Shown piece by piece: positions 40,960 through 47,731 of a stretch of DNA of 64,000 nt (position 1 is the first letter of the stretch; each line of letters opens with the position of its first letter). Origin of the DNA: UBA9647 sp963739335 (GTDB lineage Bacteria > Bacteroidota > Ignavibacteria > UBA10030). Below the pieces are notes generated by a model. That model searched no databases. It worked only from the letters and a program-made list of their open reading frames with translations, and was not told the DNA's origin. The stretch is taken from positions 43,270-107,269 of the forward strand of contig CAVUAC010000063.1 in the NCBI GenBank assembly GCA_963739335.1, written 5' to 3'. A program made the translations under genes and the position numbers.

Positions 40960-41184
40960 TTAGGTTGAAAGATTCTTGCTGATGAAATTGCGATCAATTA
41001 TCGAGACTCCGCCGCCAAGAAAATGGACGTTACCGCGTTGAAAATAGGGCACCGAAGGCTTTTTGATGTCGATGACAAACATCACTTTGCGTGGATCGTT
41101 GAGGAAGTGCTCTTCTATGTATGCATTGATTCTTGAGTCGCCAAATCCATATCCAACGACGATTAGGTTGATCGACTCACTCAA
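40960..41184 (-). pseudogene. SIR2-like protein, C-terminal part
   Basis: A 74-residue frame starting with TTG at the frameshift. It continues the SIR2-like family pattern with INLIVVGYGFGDSRINAYI, the stretch that normally follows SIR2-like domains. It overlaps the upstream frame by eight bases. Removing one base in CAACAACTTGAG near 41185 gives one protein of about 390 residues. Confidence 0.78.
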
Positions 41185-42145
41185 GTTGTTGCGAAAGTGT
41201 TCTAGTAAGATCGGGTAGTAAGTTCCATGTTGGGTACTGGCTTACCTTGTGGGTCGTACCGGAAAGGAAATCTGCTACAACGTCTGATGGCCTGTGAGCA
41301 TATTCGAGTTTTCCATTGTTTGAGAGCTGCTTGTGGATTTCATGGGATGAGAGGCCCCAAGGGATCTTCACAAGATCGGATTGATCGCCAAAGCTTGCCC
41401 AGAAATTGTCTATGCTCCCATGAAGCTTATAAAGGCAAAAAGGTTGCTCGTACTTGTTTGTGAACCTGCGAAGCCTGACCATGTAGGTTGCATACTTATC
41501 ATACTTCTTGGCAAAAATATCTGAACCTAAGTCGTCAAATCCGTCATCCATGCAACCTTGTATTGTGTCAGTAAGAGAGAACTGCTCGAAATAGAGATCA
41601 TGGTTGAGTGTGTGAATGTGGACAGTATGATGATTGGCAAAATCCTCAAGCATCAAGAGAAAGTCACTGTATCTTGGGTCGTACGGCTTACACTGATGTA
41701 CTCGTTCAATCGGTTTCGTGAGTTGTTGCGCGAGGAGTTGCGAAAATGTGTCATTGAACTGCATCAATATGTGGTGGATGTCTGAGATAACCTTGTTCTG
41801 GCGACGGAAATCAGTCAGGAACTTCAGCAAATGGTGAGAGTACGATTGAGTGCGGTAAGCAGAAATGTAATAGTCGTAGAAGGTCTCATAATGAAACGAT
41901 TCGCCCGGTCGGAGCACTTTTGAATTGTAGAATGCAAGGAATTCTTGCACGAAAACCCGCTCTTCGACACCCATCCAGGACGCGTTTGGATCAGGTTGAC
42001 CATTGAGAAACCAAGCTTCACGACTTGTGTGAACGCAAATCTCAGAGGCAACAATTGTGCACAGGCGAAGATTGAGCTTTGAGGTTGTTGGATAGCCCGC
42101 AGGTACTGAGAAGCCTGATCCGATCAGCAAGGATAGTTTCTTCAT
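41177..42145 (-). pseudogene. SIR2-family NADase-like protein, N-terminal part, array 2 cassette
   Basis: A 322-residue frame with the NAD-binding start LLIGSGFSVPAGYP (residues 6-19), HTLNHDLYFE near 180-190 (the T-x-N-x-D motif) and LYKLHGSIDNFW near 246-257 (KLHGS). These are the signature of defence SIR2 domains, which deplete NAD+ when triggered. The last piece (GYGFGD) lies in another frame. The ATG is 20 bases after the attC core at 42165. SIR2 proteins act alone (DSR) or with HerA or pAgo partners; a HerA gene lies 10 kb away. Confidence 0.82.
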
Positions 42146-42164
42146 GTATTTGAGCGGTGTGGTG

Positions 42165-42322
42165 GCCTAACGATGGCGGCTAAGCCGCGGGAACGAAAAC
42201 TTTCAAGATAGTTGTACACGAAACAAGTTCCGCGTAGATTATTTCCTAAATTCACTCGACCTATGCAAGCCATGCTAATTGTACCGACACTCCTTCCGTC
42301 AGGTTGAGCGACTGTAACGCCG
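42165..42322 (-). repeat. attC site of array 2 (between SIR2 and the membrane protein)
   Basis: Minus-strand core GTTAGGC at 42165-42171, with arm CCGCGGCTTAGCCGCCATC, and the other arm GTCGCTCAACCTGACG with R''-like GCGTTAC near 42315-42321. The loop has TACACGAAACAAGTT, shared by the other array 2 sites. About 158 bases. Confidence 0.75.
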
Positions 42323-42332
42323 CATCTATTCG

Positions 42333-42785
42333 TCAGCAAAGTGTCTTCCAAATCAATACGAACCAGAAACACAAGGTTGAGGCAGGAAGTAGCCATACAA
42401 GTACGAATTTGCCGGAGGGGTGTCTGTGCACCGCCTCCATGTAAATCTTATACGTTGGATCGCCGGTCATGAGGCGCTCGTTTAGCGGTTGCATGCGCGC
42501 AGCAAGCCGCTTGCTCATGTAGAACCAACCAAGGGTGTAGATCACGCCTAAGGAAGCGATGGCCATACGGAATGTCTGGGCTGCGTAGCCTTCGTGAGGT
42601 ATCGTAAAAAAGGCGACAACCAACATGGATTGGGCGACAAGGGAGAAATTCTGGCGCGCGTACTGAAGTGTATCTGCGTGCTGCAGATATTTCCAGGTGT
42701 GATCAAGATCTAGCAAATCAGGACGCTTAGCGTTATTTTGGGGTTTCTTCGACAAGATTCTATTCCTTAATTGAGAGTGCGGCAT
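42333..42785 (-). CDS. Small integral membrane protein, array 2 cassette
   Basis: A 150-residue protein with three hydrophobic segments (about 47-63, 74-90 and 127-147), a charged N-terminus, and the pattern YLQHADTLQYARQNFSLVAQS seen in small cassette-borne membrane proteins of unknown role. The ATG of the open frame is part of the attC core GTTATGCC itself, so the start codon would be formed by cassette insertion. A TTG 10 codons in (with TAAGGAAT before it) may be the real start. Confidence 0.7.
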   Translation of the reverse strand: MPHSQLRNRILSKKPQNNAKRPDLLDLDHTWKYLQHADTLQYARQNFSLVAQSMLVVAFFTIPHEGYAAQTFRMAIASLGVIYTLGWFYMSKRLAARMQPLNERLMTGDPTYKIYMEAVHRHPSGKFVLVWLLPASTLCFWFVLIWKTLC

Positions 42786-42923
42786 AACGGACGGCAGCTA
42801 AGCTGCGGAGTAGACTGTCTCGGACTTCACTGTCCCGAGCGTTGGCTGATGCAAATTCATTCATGTGTGTGGGCATTAGTTTTCACCGACGCTCAGTGCG
42901 TCAGCTTGAGCCGCTGGTTAGGC
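42782..42923 (-). repeat. attC site of array 2 (between membrane protein and RNase H)
   Basis: R' GTTATGC (42782-42788 on the minus strand), arm CGCAGCTTAGCTGCCGTCC; R'' GCCTAAC (42917-42923), arm CAGCGGCTCAAGCTGACGC. AGCTTAGCTGC pairs with GCGGCTCAAGCT. About 142 bases. Confidence 0.85.
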
Positions 42924-43747
42924 GGGCCTCACTATCGGCCTCGGGCTCTGGTGACTTTGGTTTCGGGACAACCTCGTGAAACAACTTGGCTATTCGAGGA
43001 TTTGCGGTGTCAGAGTTCATACGAACAGAATATGTATGACTTTCCCGAAGCACCTCTGTTGAACAGATGAAATCAACCTTTCTGTAGAAGGGGCTTGTCT
43101 TAGAGACAACCTCGTATCTATACCGATACAGGCGTTGAACTGAAAGATATTTGCTCTCAATAATGCGTATGGTAATGCGCTGACCTAGCATTTCTACGCT
43201 ACCGAGCTTGGTCACCTCCTTTGAGCGCTTCCTTCGAACTGTACTAACTGCTAATGGCTTGTTCAGCGGAATCGAGGCAGATTGTTTCGCGAGCTTGTCA
43301 ACGGCTCTGTTGAAGATGTCGGAGGAATGTGCCTTCACCTTTTGGAATTCAACTCTTGCTCTGGTTTGGCGAATTGCCTTTATCAAGTTCTTCCATAGTC
43401 GTGCATTAAGAACCGGTGCTCCAGATTTCTTCAGCCACCTAGTTCGCGGCCATAGAAACATCGCATTCTTGTAGTTTGTGAAAACATAATTGGAGTCTGT
43501 GAGAATTATGATCTTGCGGAATTGCCGTTTCTCCAAATAGGGCCCTGCGTTTTCGAGTGCAACAATGCAAGCGTTGATTTCCATCTCGTTGTTCGTGGCA
43601 CTCTTGTAGCCTGGCAAATTCAAAGGCTCGGAGACTTCCTTCCCATTGTGATCTACGTAAACAAAGATAACTCCGATGCCGCCTCTTCGGGGCCTTGACT
43701 TAGAAGATACCATCTGTATAGATGTTGAGCGCCCGTTCGTCAATCAT
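42901..43747 (-). CDS. Ribonuclease H-like protein with frameshift near its start, array 2 cassette
   Basis: The main frame (to 43743, TTG start) gives 280 residues with most of RNase H1: GGIGVIFVY, NNEMEI (Glu), LTDSNYV (Asp) and KAHSSDIFNRAVDKLAK (His/Asp). The first catalytic Asp is missing in that frame, but a second frame starting at ATG 43747 reads MIDERALNIYTDGIF and then stops. Joining the two at TTCTAAG near 43702 restores IYTDG, so one inserted base breaks the gene. Residues 160-280 are a C-terminal domain I do not recognise; the tail reads into the attC. Confidence 0.8.
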
Positions 43748-43776
43748 TGGAGATATCTGTGATGCCAACTCAGGCC

Positions 43777-43905
43777 CGCCTAACAGCCGGAGCTAAGCTG
43801 CAGCGAGACCAACGTGAGCATTAGGTACTACACGAACCATAGACCTACCCTAGCAATGGAGGCTTGACCGCTGCCCGTTACGTCAGCTTAAGCGACGGCT
43901 TAGGC
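43777..43905 (-). repeat. attC site of array 2 (between RNase H and PIN protein)
   Basis: R' GTTAGGC (43777-43783), arm CTGCAGCTTAGCTCCGGCT; R'' GCCTAAG (43899-43905), arm CCGTCGCTTAAGCTGACG. Loop contains TACTACACGAACC. About 129 bases. Confidence 0.85.
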
Positions 43906-43911
43906 GGGCAC

Positions 43912-44916
43912 TCATTTCAGTTCCCGTTTCACGTGGTACGGAACACGAGGCACGCCGAGATGCAGTCCCTCAGGATAGACAGTGGCAATCTGATTCAGTT
44001 GCCGGCCGTCCGGTCCGAATGCTGTGATCCAAGGCGTCTGAAGGTCTTGGATCATCTTCTTGTCTTGATCGTAGAAGCAGGTGCCCAATGTGACGGCTAT
44101 TGAGATGGGGCTTCCGGTCAGCGAACCGCTTGTCAACGTCGCCCCGGAATGGGTCATATCGAAACGGATTGCGAGCTGAGTTGGATTCTCTGTGGCAAAA
44201 GGGGTTACGTGGTGGTCTATGAGTTCATTGGGAGCAATCTGCCAAGCGCTCACGCTTTGGGCGACTTCGGACTTCAGAGACTGGTCCAGAAGTTGGGTAA
44301 TTGACTTGATGTCTGGCTTCAATTCGTCATGAGGGATGGAACTGAGGTACGAATCAATGTCGCCAAAGACTGCAAGCAAGAGCTTTTGCGTATGAATCTC
44401 GGCTGACAACTGGGGATGCAGTTCATTCGAAGTCGCCCAGAAGGCTTTGTCGTCCGTGATTAGGACCGCCTCGTTACTGCGTGCCACGTCGACAATGGTC
44501 TCCCAGATAACGCTATCGCGGAACTGCTCCTCGCGATGTGAGGGAGGGACATGTAAGATGACGCGTTGTACGGCTGAATCAAACTTAGAGTGGTCCTTCG
44601 GACTCTCCAGTATGAGAGGCGAAAGCCTTTGAAGGCGATCCGAAATGGCCTTCACCAGCTCCCCTTCAACGGGCCATTTTATGCCGGGTTTCGTTCCAGT
44701 GAGAGCTTGTAGGGTAACCAATTCCCTCTCGATGCGCTGAATTGTGGTTTGGCACTCGGCGAGGACTCTCTCTTCGACCTCACAGCGAACTATCCAAGGC
44801 AAAAGAATCTGGGATTTGGTGTTCTTGAGGGAGAAAAGGAAGGCGGCGGCCACAGACGAGCGCAGGAGGCGTTCCTTAATCCAAACATTCGCGTCGAGGC
44901 AAATGAGGCGTTCCAT
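43912..44916 (-). CDS. PIN-domain ribonuclease (DUF4935-like), array 2 cassette
   Basis: A 334-residue protein whose first 175 residues form a PIN domain. Acidic residues are in order: LDANVWIK (Asp 8), a conserved Glu (RCEVEERV), FRDSVIWETI (Asp) and LITDDKAFW (Asp-Asp). That is the layout of PIN_DUF4935 nucleases, often annotated as PIN domain-containing protein in defence or toxin loci. Residues 190-334 are beta-rich and of unknown role. No antitoxin is in the same cassette. The ATG lies 32 bases from the next attC; the stop is seven bases from the previous one. Confidence 0.85.
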   Translation of the reverse strand: MERLICLDANVWIKERLLRSSVAAAFLFSLKNTKSQILLPWIVRCEVEERVLAECQTTIQRIERELVTLQALTGTKPGIKWPVEGELVKAISDRLQRLSPLILESPKDHSKFDSAVQRVILHVPPSHREEQFRDSVIWETIVDVARSNEAVLITDDKAFWATSNELHPQLSAEIHTQKLLLAVFGDIDSYLSSIPHDELKPDIKSITQLLDQSLKSEVAQSVSAWQIAPNELIDHHVTPFATENPTQLAIRFDMTHSGATLTSGSLTGSPISIAVTLGTCFYDQDKKMIQDLQTPWITAFGPDGRQLNQIATVYPEGLHLGVPRVPYHVKRELK

Positions 44917-44947
44917 GGAATTGTGGATGGGTGATGGTTGAGTGCCC

Positions 44948-45153
44948 GCCTAACGGATGGCCGCTAAGCTGCGGCACTGAAAACATTGAAATTGTACTAC
45001 ACGAACCGAGTTCATGCGCTTCACCTTCGGTCTTGTACCTGTACCTATGCTCGCCATGAATTTTGCAGTGCGCTCATCCGGTAAGCTTGCCTGTTTACCC
45101 CACCTATTCTGTCGGGGCCCCGCTGTTATTTAGCGGGGAGTCGCTGGTTAGGC
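44948..45153 (-). repeat. attC site of array 2 (between PIN and HEPN-like protein)
   Basis: R' GTTAGGC (44948-44954), arm GCCGCAGCTTAGCGGCCATCC; R'' GCCTAAC (45147-45153). Loop with TACTACACGAACCGAGTTC and, near R'', an extra GCCCCGCTGTTATTTAGCGGGG hairpin. About 206 bases. The GCGGGGCC/GGCCCC insert looks acquired. Confidence 0.82.
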
Positions 45154-45165
45154 AGCATTGCCGAG

Positions 45166-45591
45166 CTAGATGTTGCGTTGAATCGAATCAATTACCGCGT
45201 TGTAGTCCGATATTCTTGCTTCTAAGATGCTCTTAGACAATCTGATTGGCTTGCGTCCGGCGTACCAGTTTGGGTGAACCAAGTTCCGAAATTTCCTAAT
45301 GCGCTCGGATGCCTGAAAAGCATTATGATCCAACAGCCCATTTTGGTATGCAAGCTCACTGAGGTCTTTCAGAGTCCAGTGCTCACTCAACTTTCTGTGT
45401 CGTGCATATACCACTTCCGGGAATGCCCGTGTCCAAGCAGCAAGCATATATTCCACACCGGCACCTATCAACACGATGGCTGCTAGGTATGCGCTGACAT
45501 CTTGACACTTTTTCATCTCCCTTCGACACCGATTGATGAACCGATAGAGAGATTGAGAAGACAGCCTTTTTCGTCTCCGGATTGTCTTCAT
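45166..45591 (-). CDS. HEPN-like small protein, array 2 cassette
   Basis: A 141-residue helical protein. The stretch AAIVLIGAGVEYMLAAWTRAFP ... RIRKFRNLVHPNWYAG fits a DUF4145/HEPN-type domain: a hydrophobic helix with Glu, then the R-x-x-x-H motif RNLVH. A longer frame begins at 45630, but its first 13 codons read the preceding attC, so I used the ATG at 45591. It is probably an RNase or a protein-binding HEPN. Confidence 0.7.
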   Translation of the reverse strand: MKTIRRRKRLSSQSLYRFINRCRREMKKCQDVSAYLAAIVLIGAGVEYMLAAWTRAFPEVVYARHRKLSEHWTLKDLSELAYQNGLLDHNAFQASERIRKFRNLVHPNWYAGRKPIRLSKSILEARISDYNAVIDSIQRNI

Positions 45592-45600
45592 TGGCAATGC

Positions 45601-45659
45601 TACCTCACGCTCAGCTTCAGCGGGAGCCACCGGCGATCCGCTGTAAGCCGTTGTTAGAC
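45601..45659 (-). repeat. Compact attC-like site of array 2
   Basis: R'' GTCTAAC (45653-45659) followed by AACGGCTTACAGCGG and, across a short loop, CCGCTGAAGCTGAGCG. The R' core is not clear (GAGGTAGC). About 60 bases, so it is of the classical 59-base-element type, unlike its long neighbours. Confidence 0.65.
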
Positions 45660-45663
45660 CTCT

Positions 45664-46188
45664 TTATATTTGCTCCAAGAGCAGAAGTAACTCCTCGAAG
45701 GCATCAATACCTTCTTGCATAGACTCGAATCTTTTCTTTGTTGTCCTTGACCGAGGTTCATGTTTGAACTTATTCACTCGGCTTCGGGCTCTGTTGATGT
45801 TACTCAGTGTTTTTCCATAGCTCGTCTCATACCATTCTGAAAGCCACGGATATAAGGGAGGCGGTTTCGTTTTTGCTTTTTGTTCGAAGAGCACTTTCAA
45901 TGCGATTTCTGTGAGAGCTACCATTCTAAACATAGCATTATTGAAGTAATAGCCGCTTTCCCACTCCCTATTACCCGCTTTGGAAGAGCCCAAGGACTTG
46001 ATTCCGAGAACTATGCTGTCTTGCTTGCCTTTTGGCAGTCTTGAAAAAGCATCTTCCTTATAGTTCAGCGCATATGCCCTCTTTAGAGATAGATATGTCG
46101 AGACCAACCACGATCTATCTATTACGTCGGGTAGCTTCGGGACCAACGGAGTCAATCTTTTCCCAATTTGATTTAGTCTCTTCTTCAT
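45664..46188 (-). CDS. Helical hypothetical protein, array 2 cassette
   Basis: A 174-residue all-helical, basic protein (SWLVSTYLSLKRAYALNYKED ... RVNKFKHEPRS). The K-H motif in NKFKHEP and the fold composition recall HEPN proteins, but the usual Arg at that place is shifted, so I leave it unassigned. Bounded by compact attC sites on both sides, with six bases between the attC core and the ATG. Confidence 0.65.
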   Translation of the reverse strand: MKKRLNQIGKRLTPLVPKLPDVIDRSWLVSTYLSLKRAYALNYKEDAFSRLPKGKQDSIVLGIKSLGSSKAGNREWESGYYFNNAMFRMVALTEIALKVLFEQKAKTKPPPLYPWLSEWYETSYGKTLSNINRARSRVNKFKHEPRSRTTKKRFESMQEGIDAFEELLLLLEQI

Positions 46189-46194
46189 TTTGTG

Positions 46195-46251
46195 GTCTAA
46201 CGCGGCGCTCAGCCGCCGGCGAAGCCGGTCGGCTGTAGCGGCTTGTTGGGC
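46195..46251 (-). repeat. Classical 57-base attC (59-be) of array 2
   Basis: Complete textbook site on the minus strand: R'' GCCCAAC (46245-46251), arm AAGCCGCTACAGCCGACCGG, short loop CTTCGCC, arm GGCGGCTGAGCGCCGC, R' GTTAGAC (46195-46201). It is of the type found in mobile proteobacterial integrons and differs from the longer family around it, suggesting recent capture. Confidence 0.92.
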
Positions 46252-47276
46252 GCTAGAGACGACAGCCGATCGAACACACGCCCGTTCGACGAGAACGGTA
46301 CACCAAGACGGTGCCTCAGCAATTCGGCGGCGACGTCCTCAAGCAAGTCTGTTCGCGCTGCCAGGTCATCTGGCGCATCGAGCGCCTCGTGCACGATTCT
46401 TCCTCGAACGTCGTACAGGTGCTTAATCTCCAACACACGCTCGACATCTGCCTTACGAAGCTGAGACCGATGCGAGGTCTGATTCCAATGCGACGTCAGA
46501 GCTTCAGCAACCCTGCCAACTTTGCCGCCTTTCGCTTTCACGAACAGGGTGGCGAATTCACAGCACTCCCAGAGGTCGCAGTACCTGTCGATCGGATCCG
46601 TCTCTGTCTGCGAAGTTACGTAACGGCGAGCCGCAACGCTGACAGCTTGCGCCGAGTCTCTGTCTAGTTCCGCACGGATGCGCACGAAGCGGTCGATGGC
46701 CTGCTTTACGGAATCCATCACTATTTCGGGCCGTTGTCGCACGGCGATAACAACGGCGTCATCAAGCTGTGATCCGTGGTCAGCGAGGGCTCGTACTTGA
46801 AGGGGCGCGACAGGCACGAGGAACTCTGCGGCGGAGAGATTGATCAGCGCAAGGACCGATATACAGATTGGCGACGCTACCCGCGCTAGCTCCTCAGCTG
46901 ACGCGGAATGCGTTAGGCCAATGTGGAGCTGGATGTCGATCTCCCCTTCATACGGTTCTTCATAGTGCAGGCTAAGGGGCAGCTCATCTTCTGGAGCCTT
47001 GAGGTAATGCATTCCCATCCAATAACCAGTCTCCATTCGACCCCGCCAGAGGATTGGACCGGCCTTCTCGAGAGGCCTGGCGGCTATGGCCTCTGGGCGA
47101 TCCCGCTTCGCGTAAGTCGCGACGTGGATACTCAGCAGTAACCTGCTGCCATCGGGCAGCGGCAATGGTTCTTCATACGCGGGGAGGACACAGCGGCTCC
47201 GCTCCGGCCACACGCCCCAAGTCCGACACCTGAGTATGGCGACGTACTTGTGAGTGAACTCCTCGGTTGAGGTCAT
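46209..47276 (-). CDS. HEPN-domain (Apea-like) protein, array 2 cassette
   Basis: A 355-residue protein. Residues 1-190 are a beta/alpha domain without a known family; residues 190-330 are helical with DVRGRIVHEAL, an Rx4H-type HEPN motif (RGRIVH) as in Apea-like HEPN proteins. The last eight residues (KPLQPTGF) are the familiar read-through of a 59-be attC, which is common for cassette genes. G+C-rich codon use is clearly different from neighbours, which supports capture from another genome. The ATG is about 200 bases from the attC at 47479. Confidence 0.8.
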   Translation of the reverse strand: MTSTEEFTHKYVAILRCRTWGVWPERSRCVLPAYEEPLPLPDGSRLLLSIHVATYAKRDRPEAIAARPLEKAGPILWRGRMETGYWMGMHYLKAPEDELPLSLHYEEPYEGEIDIQLHIGLTHSASAEELARVASPICISVLALINLSAAEFLVPVAPLQVRALADHGSQLDDAVVIAVRQRPEIVMDSVKQAIDRFVRIRAELDRDSAQAVSVAARRYVTSQTETDPIDRYCDLWECCEFATLFVKAKGGKVGRVAEALTSHWNQTSHRSQLRKADVERVLEIKHLYDVRGRIVHEALDAPDDLAARTDLLEDVAAELLRHRLGVPFSSNGRVFDRLSSLAPNKPLQPTGFAGG

Positions 47277-47478
47277 GAGTCTCCGATCCGTTGCTCAAAC
47301 TGACTACTCGTTACTGGTCGCCCAACCATTGATTAGAATGATCCGCCCATTATGTAGAACACTGGATCGCGATCCGTGTCGCACGCCGCTGACACTCTGG
47401 ATGCAATTGCAGCAATCCCTCCGTGTTGAGCCACTTGTGTCTCTTGGCTTTCTGTGGCATGGCGTCTTATGTGGGTAG

Positions 47479-47611
47479 ACATTACGGATAGCCGCTAAGA
47501 TCCAGCAACCATAATTTTCAAAATGTAATACACGAAACAAGTTCAATCACTGCGCTTTCAAATCTGTACCGCACCAATGCTCATTCTGTCAGCTTGGGCC
47601 GCTGGTTAGCC
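47479..47611 (-). repeat. attC site of array 2 after the propeller-CHAP gene
   Basis: R'' GGCTAAC (47605-47611), arm CAGCGGCCCAAGCTGACAG; arm ATCTTAGCGGCTATCC and R' GTAATGT (47479-47485). Loop with TACACGAAACAAGTT. About 133 bases. R' is off consensus. The 200 bases between it and the next gene (47276) hold nothing I can assign. Confidence 0.78.
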
Positions 47612-47731
47612 TTAGCCACCGCCGCCTTCAGCAGGATTCTTTCAGAAAGCATCTCAAAATCATCACTTGCTGACCGCTTCAATCCCAAGAAGTTACATTG
47701 AGCTGCTAAGGAGGCGCAATTGCACTTGACA

